From Mycteria americana (Eukaryota; Chordata; Aves; Ciconiiformes; Ciconiidae), in NCBI RefSeq assembly GCF_035582795.1, contig NC_134365.1, positions 221,915,887 through 221,979,886 of the forward strand: a DNA stretch of 64,000 bases, given 5' to 3'. The notes under the pieces were generated by a model. The model saw only the letters and a program-made list of their open reading frames with translations. It was not told where the DNA came from and did no database searches. This document shows positions 10,701-23,011 of this stretch, in pieces. The stretch's first letter is position 1. Each line of letters opens with the position of its first letter. Made by a program: the position numbers and the translations under genes.

Positions 10701-13700
10701 CAGCCGGCTGCCGGGGAGGGGGGGGGTCACCCCAGCCCCGGCCCCCGCCGCCCCTCTCGGCTCTCAAAGCCTCGCCGTGCTTACCCACCGCGTTCCTCCG
10801 CGGGATTAGGCAACTCGGCCGAGGCTGTTTTGTAAGAGACTTAAAGGCTGTAAGAGCGGCGTGACGAGGGGCAGGCAGGGGCTCCCGGGACCGGGGCAGG
10901 GCTGGGCAGCTGCCTGCAGAGCCGGAGGACGGGCCGGGATGCCGAAACACGCCGGGGGCTCGCAGCAGCCGGGGACAGACCCCGCCAGCCCCGTCCCAAG
11001 CCCGCGCTGCCCTCGGTCTCCCCGTGCTGGAGGACCTGGGGGTGACGGGGGACGGTCCCCATCGCCCCCGTAGCGCGGACCGAGGGGCTCAGCCGTCCCC
11101 TCTGCTCTCAAACAGGGGTGCTGGCCGCTTTCCCGGCAGGATCCGGCAGCCGCCCCCTCCTCACCGGCCCCGCTCGGATGTCACCGACTTAGCAGCGGGG
11201 TTTGGATGCTCTTTGTCCCCGGCCACCTGCACGCGAGCCCCGGGGAGGGCCGAGCACCGCGCCGGGCTCCTGGGGCTCGGCCTCCACCCGGGGCACCGGG
11301 GGCCCTGTCCCCGTCCGCCCCCAGCCCTGCACCAGCGTCCCCCGCCTCGGGGGACACCCTGCGCCCAGGGTCCCTTTCCGAAGCGGAGTTAAGCAAGAAA
11401 ACGGCCGTGCCCCCCGCTTCGCAGCCACCCCACCCGCGTTCGCAGCCCACCCCGAAGCCTCGCCCTGGCTTTGCTTGCCGGCGCTGCCGGATGGCGCGCC
11501 GGCCACCGAGCAGCACCACCAGCACGCAGAAGCGGTTCTGGCACGCACCGCCACAAACCAACCGCTCCAGTTAAGGCTCCTCCGGCACCGTGCACCGCAG
11601 CTTCCCCCCCCCAGGGTCTGCTCCAGGGTTACCCACCCCCGGGAGCCGCAGGCAGGAGACCCCGAGCCCCCCGCGCCGCGGGGACGTGCCCATCCTTCTC
11701 CCACGGCATCCCGCGGTGGGGCCGCGGGTTTCCCGTCCTACGAACCGGAGACAAACGGCTACGGGCAGCAGGAGCGTGCACGGCGGGAACGAGGGCCAGG
11801 CTCATCAGGTTAACGAGCTGGGCGTGCGATGGGAAGGGCGGTGGGCTCTGATGCGCAGTGGCAGGCGAGCACGCCGGCTTCACCGGCTCCGGCAAAGCCC
11901 CGACCACCGCAGAGGTGACCGCACGCAGCCCCCTGCACCCTGGCAGCCCTGCGGCACCCGGCTAAATCAGCATTACCCCTAACGAGGCAGTGGGGAGTCA
12001 AGTGGTTTGACCGGGACCGGTCGGTGCGTCAGTGGCAGAGCTGCACCGAGCAGCTCCGGTGACAGCCGGGCTCGCGGCAGCACCGTCCCCGGGCACCGGC
12101 AGCCGAATTGCGGCCGCCCCACGGCTCTTCCCTGCCCGCCCCTTCGAGGGCGCCCGGGCAGGACGGAGGAAAACAGGCGCAGGAGCCGGTCGGGCACGCA
12201 TCGCCCGTTTGCCCGCTCTAATTCCCAACCCGATTCCTCCTCCAGCGCCGGCAACCCGGCAGGCAGGGCAGGCAAACCCTGCCCACACCCCAGCCTTCCC
12301 CTACCTCAGGCCTTCGGGCTCGTTAATCAAGGAGAACTAATTAAAGCAGGCGAAGCAGGGTACCTTGGCTCAGCTGTGGGAGGTGGATGGGGCGAGGCGG
12401 CTGGCGTGACCGCAGCCCACACCCGGCTCCTGGCCGGCGCGACGACGGCCCGCGGAGGGGTCTCTGCCTGCCCGAGGACTTCCTCAAACGCCGCCTCGGC
12501 GATCGGGAACTTGCCGAAAAGCCGAGACGGACGTTACGAGCCCCGCGCGCGGGGGGACGTGTTGCAATAACCGCCGCTCGCTCACAGCTCGCTGCAAGAG
12601 AGCCCCGGCAAAACCCGCGGTATCTTGGCGCGGCAGAGAAGCGCCAGCTGCAGCCGCCGTGGGAGAGGAAGAAGCCGGACCCCAGTGCCGGACGAGCCCC
12701 GGCTGATGGCGGGACGGGGCAGGGCCTTCAGCAAGAGAGGAAGGAAGAAACGGGGAGGGTGGTCCCCGGAAAGCCGCACGGCGTCGCACGGCTCCCCGGC
12801 ACTGCGGCGGGGACCGGGGCACCGAGGTGTCCTGGGGCCGGCAGGACAAGCCGAGTCCCGGCCACCGGTGCGGAAGGGACAAGCGGCCGGGTGGCTGCCG
12901 CGTCCCCGCCACCCCGGGACCCCCGCGGAACCCCCCGGGAGGGCAGTGAGCCCTCGCCCACGGGGGTGCCGGTGGGCACCGGGGACACGGAGCCAGGTCG
13001 TGGGGAGACCTGCGGGAACGGGGACGGCCATCAGCGGGAAGGGGGTTACTCGCTGCCGCGCTCCCGGCCGCGTTGGGCGACCGGCCTGGCACCAAGGTTG
13101 CCCAAATTAAGAAGGGATCCTCAGCCGCCCAGCGCTGGGCCGACGTCCCCAGCGTCCCTGCAGGACCCGGGGGACAGAGCCAGCCGGGCAGGGGACCCCA
13201 GGACCGACTCGCCTGGGGCTGCCGCAGCCACCGCCGCTCTCGGCCGGGAATCGAAAGCACCGCATCCTCGCACCGAAACTGGCCGACGCGCGTCCTCGGC
13301 GAGCAGAAAATGCCCAAAAGCAGAAGCAGGGTCCCGGGATGGCACCGAGCCTCGGCTCCCGGCAGCACCGCGCCCCGCAGACCTCCCACCGAAACTACTC
13401 CGGCGCTTCACCTCGGCAAAGTCCCATCAGTTCAGCAGCTGCAGAGGTCTCGCGTTGGGAAGATGAAGCCGTTTCATTTTCAAGATCTCGCAGTGGGGCG
13501 CAGGCCAGTAAACACGACATGCAAATCGCATTCAAACACCCCAGGCCCCAGGCTGCCTTCAGAAATCAAGGGAAATCTTGCAAAGTCATCAAAATCGAGG
13601 GGTGGAAAAGGTTCTTCAGAGCCTCTTCCTGCTGCCAGCGATTCAAATCTCAAAGTGCTTCGTATTTAAGCAGCCGGGACAGTACCCCGGCCGCGCTGCA

Positions 13701-13814
13701 GGCTGCTGGGCTTGCTTTCTAGCTCCCACACGCCCTGCCTTGCTCCCAGGGGGCCGCCGGCTGCCAAGCTCCCCGCGGTGGGAACTGCCCGGAGGCAGCT
13801 GTGCGCGGAGAGTC
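7745..13814. other. ARAP1 upstream region or 5' intron, GC-rich
   Basis: About 6 kb with no recognisable coding exon. It is CpG-rich with CpG-island-like segments around 8030-8200 and 8930-9130. A TGACTCA (AP-1) site lies near 9308, in a TCTGACTCAGGCAGC context resembling a Maf recognition element. An A-rich tract is at 9836-9882. An AT-richer segment with TTAATCAAGG and AACTAATTAAAGC lies at 12325-12350. A calmer, lower-GC block at 13410-13690 has an octamer ATGCAAAT near 13518. These could be ARAP1 promoter or enhancer elements, but nothing in the sequence fixes a transcription start. Confidence 0.4.
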
Positions 13815-14420
13815 GGGGCGTGCGTGGAGATTTGGGGTGTGCATGGCAGATTGGGGTGTGCGTGGAGATTTGTGGGGTGCATGGTGGATCGGGGTGTGCA
13901 TGGCAGTGCAAGGTGTGCATGGAGATTCGGGGTGTGCATGGAGATTCGGGGTGTGCGTGGAGATTTGGGGTGTGCATGGCGGATCGGGGTGTGCGTGGAG
14001 ATTTGGGGTGTGCGTGGAGATTCGTGGGGTGCACGGTGGATCGGGGTGTGCGTGGCAGTGCAAGGCGTGCATGGAGATTCGGGGTGTGCGTGGAGATTCG
14101 GGGTGTGCGTGGAGATTTGTGGGGTGCATGGTGGATCGGGGTGTGCGTGGCAGTTCAGAGCGTGCACAGCACATCGGGGCGTGCATGGAGATTCGTGGGG
14201 TGCACGGTGGATTGGGGTGTGCATGGCAGTGCAAGGCGTGCACGGCGGATCAGGGTGTGCGTGGAGATTCGGGGTGTGCATGGTGGTGAGGGCTGTGCGT
14301 GGAGATTTGGGGTGTGCACGGCGGATCAGGGTGTGCACGGAGATTCGGGGTGTGCACGGAGATTTGGGCTGCGCAGGGCGGTGCAAGCTGCGCGTGGCCT
14401 ATCCGGGTGTGCGTCGTTGC
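13815..14420. repeat. 19-bp minisatellite (GGGGTGTGCGTGGAGATTC)
   Basis: About 31 copies of a 19-bp unit alternating between GTGGAGATTC, ATGGCAGATT and GGTGGATC endings. Repeats of 19 bp shift frame at each copy, so all three frames give Cys/Trp/Val-rich nonsense peptides. It lies between ARAP1 and STARD10. Confidence 0.9.
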
Positions 14421-14607
14421 TCAGGGGTGCCTGGCAGTTTGGGGTGCGCACGGCTGACGGGGCCGTGCACGGCAGCGTGGGGAGAGCCCGGCAGCTCGGG
14501 GTGCGGACGCCCGGTGCCCTGGCGCAGCGCGGCGGCTGGGCCGTGCTGGAGGAAAGCGGCAGCACCGGGAGGAGAGGGCAGTGGGAGAGGAAGCCGTGAG
14601 CCAGGAC

Positions 14608-14650
14608 ATCGTCACCCATCGTCACCCATCGTCACCCATCGTCACCCACT
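14608..14650. repeat. 10-bp direct repeat (ATCGTCACCC)
   Basis: Four consecutive copies of a 10-bp unit. It is short and simple, with no associated gene. Confidence 0.8.
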
Positions 14651-14940
14651 GCCATCCTCCGTCCTGCCGCGGGCAGCGGGACGGGGCGGCTCCTGGGGCT
14701 CTTCCCCCTGCTCCGACGCGTGGCGGGAGGAAAGCGATGAGGAGGGCGATGAGGAGGGCATCGGGGGGCAGGGAAACGGGGGCTTCCTCCTTTCCCCGAG
14801 GGCCGGTCGACGTTTCCCTTCTCCCCCTGGAAGTAAAACCCGGGAAGGTGAAGTGTGCCCTGGGCTGCGGCACGAACGAGGGCAGCCGAGCTCCCGGCAT
14901 CCCCTCCCAGGGCATCGCCGCCGGCCTGGCAAAGCTAGCC

Positions 14941-15036
14941 AGAAAGAGGGGCAAATCCAGCAGAAAGAGGGGCAAATCCAGCAAAAGAGGGGCAAATCCA
15001 GCAAAAGAGGGGCAAATCCAGCAAAAAAAGGGCCAA
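14941..15036. repeat. About 20-bp repeat (AGAGGGGCAAATCCAGCAAA)
   Basis: Five tandem copies of a 19-21 bp unit, nearly identical, in otherwise unique GC-rich sequence. Confidence 0.85.
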
Positions 15037-17454
15037 ATCTATCCGGCAACGGCTGTCCCTGCCCCGCTGAGCCCCCACCGGGACGCTCTCAGCTCTTGAC
15101 ACACTTTCTGGAAGCCGCCTGCAAAATGGGTCAGGATCCGCACCCCGCATGCACAGCCCCCCCCCCCCCCCAGCCCCCCAGCAGCCCCGCCGGGCACGGG
15201 GCCGTCCCTCACCTCCCGGGGTCCGGCGATGCCGCGGGGGGACCGTGCCGAAACAGCGCGGCAGGCTGAGGATGCCACCGCCGAGCACGTCACCTCCTTC
15301 CTCCGTGGGAACCGTCCGTGGCAGCCGCACGTGGCACCGAAACCGGGTCGGTCCCCGTTTCGCCTTCCCGTAAGTGGGAAGTGAAAGTGCCTCGGCGAAG
15401 GGCTTGACCGCTCCGGCTGCGGCGGGGGGGGCCCTGTGCCGGCCCAGCTGCCCTCCTGCCTCCTCCTCTTCCTCGGGGTGCTCACCCCCAGAGCCACCCA
15501 AAAACCTCTGCCTGGAAAGAGCCGGCTCGGCGGGGTGCAGCAGCACCCGACCCCACGTACAGACACCGTGCCGGGGCCACCCCCGGCCACCACCCTTCCT
15601 TGCCGAAGGGCTGCCGGGCCAAGCCGCGGCGCACGGGTGCTACCGGCGGGGAGGAAGGGACCGGGTACCCCCAATGGCGGGCACTGGCTCCCCTCTTTGC
15701 AAAAGCCTTTCTGCACAGCAGCCCCCCCATTACCTGCAGCTTTGGGGTGTCCGAGCACCGCCCCGGCCTCGATCTGCGTGCCGCGAACCAGGGCAGCGTC
15801 GCCCGCCTGCTCCGCCGGGCCGGCGGCGTGGGCAGGAGGAGGAGGAGGAGGCAGGTCATGGCGGGGGGGGGGGGGGCACGGCGTTGCTTTCTAACCTGCC
15901 CCGGCTGGGTGGGAAGCCCCGAAATATTTTTAGCCTATTTTTTTTCCCCTCGAGCGTGACGTTCAGGCCGTGCCGCAGGCAGCAGAACAGGCAGGGAGCG
16001 AGGCGATGACCCCCTGCCAGATTCCACCTGCCGCTCCCGAGGTTCCGGGCTCTGCCGGGGAAGGATTTAACGGGCCACATCCCTCTGCAAAACTTCCCCC
16101 AGCGCTAACACCCTGACGGCCGCGGGGTCCCTGCCGCGGGACGCTCGCCGGAGCCACCCGAAGCCCCCGGCACGCGGTGACGGTGCCCGCAACCCTCCCA
16201 AGCTGCTGGAACGGGACTTCATTTGCTGGGGGGGGGGGGGGGGGGGGGGGCAGATGCGTGGCACGGGGTGGTAAAAATACACGGCACGCACCGTATCCCG
16301 GCCGGCTTTGGGATGGGGCCGGCTGCGCCCGAGGAGAAGAGCCGCGAGATGCCGGCACAGGGGAGCATCGCTGCCTGCCTCCCCCCAGACCCCCCCAAAA
16401 TGCCGAGGGCGGTGGGTTTTCTAGGTGCTGGCAGCAAACGACCTGCTTGGGGGGGGGGGGGGGCAGGGGACGTGGGGCACGGAGGGATGCAAAAACCCCA
16501 CATTGCTCTAAATAAGCCCATCCCCGACGTCCCGGCTGCTCCCTGCACCGGCTCGGCCCCGTAGCTGCTGCCGCGGACAGGATGAGCACCCCCGGAAAAC
16601 AACCGGCCGCTCTCGGGGGCCTTTCCCTGGCACAGACGCGTCCCTCCTCCCCACGCGGATCCCGGCACCCCAGGGCACCCCGGCACGGCCACCCACCCCC
16701 GGCACCGGGGTCTGCCCCGGCAGCCAGCCCACGCTTCAAAGGGGGGGATTTGTTTTTTTTTTTTTAGGGGTGAACACCGCAAATTAAAACCGCAGCCCCC
16801 GCAGCGGTGCCGAAGCCCTGCAGACCCCCCCACCGGAGCGAGGGACCCCCCCCCCCGCGCAGGCACAGCCCCCGGCCCCGCGCCCCCGAGCGTCGTCCCG
16901 ACGGCCCCGGGGACGCGGCGGCAGCGGCAAGGCCGCGCAAGGAACCAGCTCGCCGTTACCGGAGGACGAAGCAGCGAGCGTTGCGGTTCCAGCCACGCGG
17001 CGCCGGCAGCCCGTGCCGGAGCGATTCTTCAGGCCGTGCCAGACATACCGGGATGCGGCGAGGAGGAAGAGGAAGGCGAGAGAAACCCGCCGGCGGCATT
17101 ACCCGGCGTTTGGGTGCTGTCGGCGGCAATGGGCGCTGCACGGGCGCTGCTGGCAGGGATCCTGGCAGGGATCCTGGCAGCCCTGGCAGAGCCGCAGCTG
17201 CCGGCGTCGTTTGGCCGTGAATTGGGACGCGCCGAGTCGGTTCTCAAGCAGAAAACAAATCTGCCCGCCGGGCCCTCGGGGTCCCGCTCTCCTGGGCTTC
17301 ACCCCTCTGTCACCGGCCCGCAGCCGGCCCCGGTTCCACCACCGCATCCCCGGGCACCGGCACCCCCGGCGAGCGCGGGGACGTGGCCATTGCTGCACCT
17401 CGGCTCCCCGGGGTGGCCCGGGGACCGGGGCTGTCGGCACAGCGGGGGCCCCGA
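15037..17454. other. Intergenic or 5' intron sequence, GC-rich
   Basis: No recognisable exon. G-runs occur at 15860-15873, 16230-16250 and 16449-16462. An AT patch with TATTTTTAGCC lies around 15925-15945. CpG density rises at 16800-17010. I see nothing else to report here. Confidence 0.45.
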
Positions 17455-17870
17455 GAGACTGGGGGTGAGCTGGGGTATACTGGGGGTGAGCTGGGGTATA
17501 CTGGAATGGAGCTGGGGTCTGCTGAGGGGGAGCTGGGGCACACTGGGATTGAGCTGGGGCATACTGGAATTGAGCTGGGTTATACTGGGATTGAGCTGGG
17601 GTATACTGGGGCTGAGCTGGGGCATACTGGAATTGAGCTGGGGTATACTGGGATTGAGCTGGGGTATACTGGGCTTGAGCTGGGGTCTGCTGAGGGGGAG
17701 CTGGGGTGTACTGGAATTGAGCTGGGGTATACTGGGGGTGAGCTGGGTTATACTGGGCTTGAGCTGGGGTCTGCTGAGGGGGAGCTGGGGCACACTGGAA
17801 TTGAGCTGGGTTATACTGGGGGTGAGCTGGGGCATACTGGGGGGTGAGCTGGGGCACACTGGGTTAATCT
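17455..17870. repeat. 20-21 bp minisatellite (GAGCTGGGGTATACTGGGATT)
   Basis: About 20 copies of a 20-21 bp unit, including regularly placed variants reading GGTCTGCTGAGGGG. Those variants recur near 17516, 17691 and 17769, hinting at a larger period of several units. Confidence 0.9.
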
Positions 17871-18867
17871 GGGATGCGCTGGGGGTGCGGGTGCACCCAG
17901 CCGGGGGGGCCGGGGGGGGGGGGCACAGCCCTGTCATAGCTGAGCAATTTTGGAGCGCGGGTGCCACCTGCCCCCCCCCCGCCCCCCCTCCCGGCGCCCA
18001 CCGTCCCCGGCGTCCCCGCAGCACCGCGGGCCAGGCAGCCGGCTGCCGCGGCAGGACGGGGGAGAAACATAACCCCCCCCCCCCGGGGCAAGACCCCACA
18101 GCCGAGGAGGTGGTGGGTGACCCCCCCCAGGCTGGGTTTGCACCCCCGCCCCCCCGGGCGTCGCCCACCCCAGTTCAGAGAGCGAAGCGCGGTGGGAGAG
18201 CACCCAGTACCTCGGCCGCCGCGGCGCTCCCGGGGTGGGGGCGGGCAGGGACCCCCCGGCCAAGCACGGCGGCCGCCCCGCCAGGCCAGGGCTTGTTCCC
18301 GCCCGGAGGTTTGGCCGCCTCGTGGAAACGGGAGCCGAGGGGAAAACCGGAGGGACTTTCCCAAAAAAAAAAAAAAAAAAAAAATTAGAATAAAAGGGTT
18401 GGTTTTGTGGGTGGGTTTGGTTTTTGTTGGTTTTTTTTCCCCCACCCAGTTCCCGAGGCCTGGGCGAGGGGGGAAAAAACGAAGCGGGGAGGTTCGGGGG
18501 AGACGGGGGGAGACGCGAGGTCCCTGCGGCCGCCCCGCGTCGCTCCCCACGCCGGGGGCCGCGAGCCGGCCCCCGCCGAGGCGCCGGGGCTGGCCGGACA
18601 ATGCTCCTTTCATGGCGCAGAGCGGCGCGGGGACGGGGACGCGCCGGCTGGCCGCTGCCCGGGGAGGGGGGGACGCGCCCCCCGCGTCTCGGCCCCTCGC
18701 CCACGCGAGGCCGTGCCCGGCGCGAGGAGGGGGCCGGGCACGGCAGCAGCCCCCGGCCGACGCACCGGGCTCGGCCCCGCGTTTGGGGGGGGGTGGTGGT
18801 GCTCTGCGGGGTTTCGGCCTGCGGGGCCAGTGCCCGGCTCCCCCCAAAAAGCACCTCTGCTGCCTGC

Positions 18868-19350
18868 ATCCCCCCGCTCTCGGCATCCCCGCTCCCCAAA
18901 CCCATCGCGTCCCCCCTCTTTTGGCATCCCCACTCCCCAAAGCCATCATGTCCCCCCGCTTTCGGCATCCCCGCTCCCCAAACCCATCGCGTCCCCCCAC
19001 TCTCAGCACCCCCGCTCCCAAAGCCATCGTGTCCCCCCTCTTTTGGCATCCCAACCCCCAGAGCCGTCGCGTCCCCCCGCTTTCGGCATCCCCACCCCCA
19101 GAGCCGTCGCGTCCCCCCGCTTTCGGCATCCCCGCTCCCCAAACCCATCGTGTCCCCCCACTCTCAGCATCCCCGCTCCCAGAGCCATCGTGTCCCCCCA
19201 CTTTTGGCATCCCCGCTCCCCAAAGCCATCGCGTCCCCCCACTCTCAGCATCCCCGCCCCAAGAGCCGTCACGTCCCCCCTCTTTCGGCATCCCCCCCCC
19301 CCAGAGCCGTCGCGTCCCCCCGCTTTCGGCATCCCCGCTCCCCAGGCGCT
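18868..19350. repeat. 41-bp minisatellite (TTTCGGCATCCCCGCTCCCC type)
   Basis: About 11-12 copies of a roughly 41-bp unit with a GGCATCCCC core, an ACCCATCG or AGCCATCG block and a GTCCCCCC block. The C-rich strand is the plus strand. It generates long spurious open frames on both strands. Confidence 0.88.
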
Positions 19351-20660
19351 CGGAGCCATCGCTGCGGGATCCCCCGCCAAAGCCTTCGGCGGAAGGTGAG
19401 GGCGCGGTGGCCTTGTCCGGGTCACGGCGCTGCACGCACCGCAGGGCACCCTGAGGCCCCAGGGGGGACCGGCAGCAACGCTGGGGGGTCCCCCCGGCGA
19501 AGCCGAAGCCTCGCAGACCTTCCCGGCAGCGTTTCGGGGCTCGCTAATGTCCTCGCGAGCCAGCCGTGGGACCGAAACGAAACCCGCGTCGCAAGAAACC
19601 CCCCGGCGCGGCCCTCCCGGGCCCGGCAGATCCATCTCCGCCACCCGCGCCGCCCAGCGCCCGCGGCCTACCTGAGCCCCCGGCTCTGCCCGAAGCCCCC
19701 CGGCACGCAGCTCCTCCGGCACCCGGCCACGCTCCGGAGCATCCTCCGCTCCCCTACGGAGCCGGTTCTTCTCCCGGTGCCCCCGACGCCGCGTCTCTGG
19801 CAGCACCTCCAACAGGCAAAAGGCCTAAAGCCCCCCCTGCGAGGGGCTTCGCCCCCATGATCTGCCCCCCGGCACCGGAGCCGGCGGCGGCACGACCCTG
19901 GCTCCGGTTTTGCTCCGTTACTCCCCGCGCAGGGCTGGAGCGGCGGCCGGCTGCTTTTTTAATTGGGTCCTATTTTTAATGCGGGTTGGGGAGCGGTGCC
20001 GGGGAGGCCGCGGAGGAGGCCGCGGATGGAAATTAACGGGCGAAATACGGCAGCGAGTCGCCGGTGCCCAGCCCGGTGCCAGTCCCGCGTGTGACAGCGA
20101 CGCGGGGTCGCGCCTGGCACTGGGGTGCACCGGCCGCACGCCGGGAACGCCACATCGGCCGGCCCCAAGCCGGACTCCGGCACGCGTCCACGCGGCGAGA
20201 CCCCGCCGGCGGGCAGGGAGGGCTCGGGGGTCTGCCAAGGGGTGGGGCGCCCGCAGCACCGGGGGGGTCAGGAGTGGGGGGGCTGCACCCCATGAGGAGT
20301 GGGGGGGTCCCAGGGCTGAGCATCCCCCCCCCCCCCGGCACCCCAACACCTCGCAGCCCCCAAACCCCCCTCTGCACCCCAAACCCCACCCTCGGCGTGG
20401 CGGAGCTGAGCTTCGCAGCCCACACCGGTGCCCCCCCCGTCCCCCTCGCTCCGGCCGCTGCCCAAACTTTGTGGAGAAGCAGCGAGGGGGGGTGGCAGGG
20501 CCGGTGAGGGCCCCCCTCGGGACAGCGAGGGGCCACCGCCACCGTGTGTCCCCCCCCCGGCTCCCCCGAGCACCCCCAAACTGACCTGGCCGAGCAACCG
20601 CGGGCTTCGCCGACAGCTCCGGGCTGGGGGGGCTGGGGGGGGGGGAGGGAAAACCCTTCC
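19351..20660. other. GC-rich spacer upstream of the A/T island
   Basis: No exon or known repeat recognised. The sequence is GC-rich and CpG-rich, with homopolymer runs near 20325-20335 and 20636-20647. Confidence 0.45.
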
Positions 20661-20858
20661 CAGAATTAAATAAATAAATTTAATTTATTCAATTTAATAA
20701 TGTTATTTTAAATATTAATTTAAAAGCTTTAAATTAATTTTAATTTAAAATTACTTTTCATTTTAATGAAATTAAAAATTTTATTAGCTTTTTAATAAAT
20801 TTTTAGATTTTTTTAAATTAAATTTAAAATTAATTTTAAATTTTTAAATTAACTTTTG
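20661..20858. repeat. A/T-only island (TTTAAATT/AATTTAAA-rich)
   Basis: Roughly 200 bp made almost only of A and T, built from short variants of TTTAAATT, AATTTAAA and TTAATTTAAA, which are largely self-complementary. It is flanked directly by more than 70% GC sequence on both sides. It resembles AT-rich satellite or scaffold-attachment DNA. It could also be a low-complexity assembly or polishing artefact. Confidence 0.8.
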
Positions 20859-21589
20859 CAAAGCCTGGCACCGGCCGGCTGCCCGCCGAGGGTCTCCCCA
20901 GGCACCCCACCATCCTCATCCTCCTCCCCGTCGCGTCCCCCACGCTCCGTGCATCCCACCGCCCCGGCTGGGGCCCACGGCTCGGGGGGGGGGGGGGGGG
21001 GTCCTGGCAACCCAGGAGGGTCCCCTGCTTAGGGGACGCTGCTTTTCGGTTTCCCGGCCAATACGAGCAGCCCCGGGAAGGAGGACGAAGGCCTCGGGAA
21101 CGCCGCGTCTGGAGAACCCCCCCGCGGAGAGGGGCGGTGGCATCGATGGCCGCGTCCCCAGCAGCCCCTGGACCCCCAAATAACGCCCCCCATCGCCCCC
21201 CGAGCCCAGATCGCAGGGACTCCTCTCCCTGGGGTGTTGGGGGGGGGGGGGGGTTGTGCCCCAGTTGGGGTGTTCGACAGGCGGTACTGGTGTTACTGGG
21301 CTGGCTGGGGCTGGGGCTGGGGCTGGGGCGAGCAGCCTTGTCCCTCGTTAGCACCCAGAGCTAATTGGGTTTAGGGGTTGGGGCCACCCCGAGAGCCCCC
21401 CCCCGGGGCCAAAGCCTGCTCCGGGGGATCAGCGTGGGGGACCCCAAGGGTGAGCGGCACCCAGCAGCACCCACCGTGACCGGGGACCCCCAGGGCCCCC
21501 CCGCCCGAGCCCACCGCGGAGCCGGGGACGGGGAGGGCTCCCGGGGGCCCGAGGCAGGACAGAGATACCGAGCCCCCCCCCGCGCCGGA
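20859..21589. other. Spacer beyond STARD10 3' end
   Basis: GC-rich sequence between the A/T island and the STARD10 poly(A) signals. A short (GGGGCT)n-like run lies at 21308-21330. No gene is seen. Confidence 0.45.
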
Positions 21590-21604
21590 TTTATTTGTTT
21601 TATT
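21590..21604 (-). terminator. STARD10 polyadenylation signals (two AATAAA)
   Basis: On the minus strand AATAAA occurs at 21604-21599 and again at 21595-21590, within AT-rich context in otherwise GC-rich DNA. They are the first clear canonical hexamers downstream of the STARD10 stop codon at 23012, giving a 3' untranslated region of about 1.4 kb. The cleavage site is inferred, not seen. Confidence 0.6.
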
Positions 21605-21769
21605 CCTAAATAATCCGCTCGGGTACAAGGTACAAAATCGCCCTCCTCCCCTCGCCCCCCCCGGCAAAGGCGGGGGGGCGGGAGCGCGGCCGAGGAACAG
21701 CTCCCAAATCCCGATTCAAGGCCTCTAATTCTAGCATAGAAAGTGGTCAGACCCCCAGCTGGGGGCCCT

Positions 21770-22550
21770 CACCTGCAAAAGGGGGGGGCAGGAGCCCCCA
21801 GAGACCCCCAGCACGCCTGGAGGTGCCGGCAGACCCCCAAGTCCCCCCAACGTGCCTGGAAGGTGCCGGGAGCCCCCAAGACCCCCAGCACATCTGGAGA
21901 TATCTGAGATGCTGGGAACCCCCAGAGACCCCCCCCAAGAATATATGGAGGTGCCAGGAGCCCCCCAAGTCCCCCCAACATGCCTGGAGGTGCCAGGAGC
22001 CCCCCAAGTCCCCCCCAGATGCCAGGAGGTGCCAAGACCCCCCAAAACCCCCAGCACATCTGGAGATATCTGAGATGCTGGGAGCCCCCAGAGAGACACC
22101 CCCCCAGAATATATGGAGGTGCCAGGAGCCCCCCCCAAGTCCCCCCCAGATGCCAGGAGGTGCTGGGAGCCCCCCTAAGTCCCCTCAACATGCAAGGAGG
22201 TGCTAGGAGCCCCCAAAACCCCCCTCCAGCACACACGGAGCTGCTGGGAGCCCCCCAAGTCCCCCCAACATGCCTGGAGGTGCCAGGAGCCCCCCAAGTC
22301 CTCCCCCAAGATGCCAGGAGGTGCCAGGACCCCCCAAAACCCCCAGCACATCTGGAGGTGCCAGAAGCCCCTCAATCCCCCCACACTTTGTGCCTGGAGG
22401 TGCCGTAAGACCCCCCAAGACACCCCCCCCCCCCCCAAACAAGCCTGGAGGTGTAGGGAGCCCCCAAGCCCCCCCTTTGCATGCTTGGACAAGCCAGGAG
22501 CCCCCCAAGCCCCCCCCCCCATGCCTGGAGGTGCCGCAGACCCCCAAGCC
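21770..22550. repeat. About 40-bp minisatellite in the presumed STARD10 3' UTR
   Basis: About 19 copies of a roughly 40-bp unit. On the plus strand it has blocks GGTGCCAGGAGCCCCCC, AAGTCCCCCC and ACATGCCTGGA. A second unit type with CAGCACATCTGGAGATATCTGAGATGCTG recurs at about 21890, 22050 and partly 22345. If the poly(A) signals at 21590-21604 are used, the array is transcribed as part of the STARD10 3' UTR and the RNA strand would be G-rich. Confidence 0.88.
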
Positions 22551-23011
22551 CCCAGCCCTGGGGGGGGCCCGCTGGGGGCGGGGGTCCGGCAGCTCTGTTA
22601 GACCCTAACAGAGAGACGGGGCCGAGGGACGGGGGGGCAGAGGGGGAGCGCGGGGAAGGGGCAGGGGGTGCCCCCCCCCCGTCCTCTGCCCCCCGCCCCG
22701 GGGCGAGAGCTGAAGGGCACTTTGGGTTCACCAACCCCCGGGGACAACGTCAGGGTCCCGCGGTGGCTGCGAAGGGACCGGCTGCACCCCCCCTACCCCC
22801 CCCCCGGCTTCCCACCCCAGGGAAGGGGGGGTGGCAGCCCCTGGCCGGGGGGAGCCCAGCACGGCCCCGCTGTCCCCGGGCAGGGGGACGGCAGCGGGGG
22901 GTCCCCCCCAAGCCAGAAGCGTGGGCGCACGTGCGAGAGAGTGGGTGTGGGGGGGGGGGGACGGGGGGTGGACACAGGGACAAAAAGAGCCCCGGGGGGG
23001 CTGGGGGGGGC

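Noticed and set aside
17036-18388. 450-codon plus-strand open frame
   Set aside because: Its core is translation of the GAGCTGGGGTATACTGG array; no start context or domain support.
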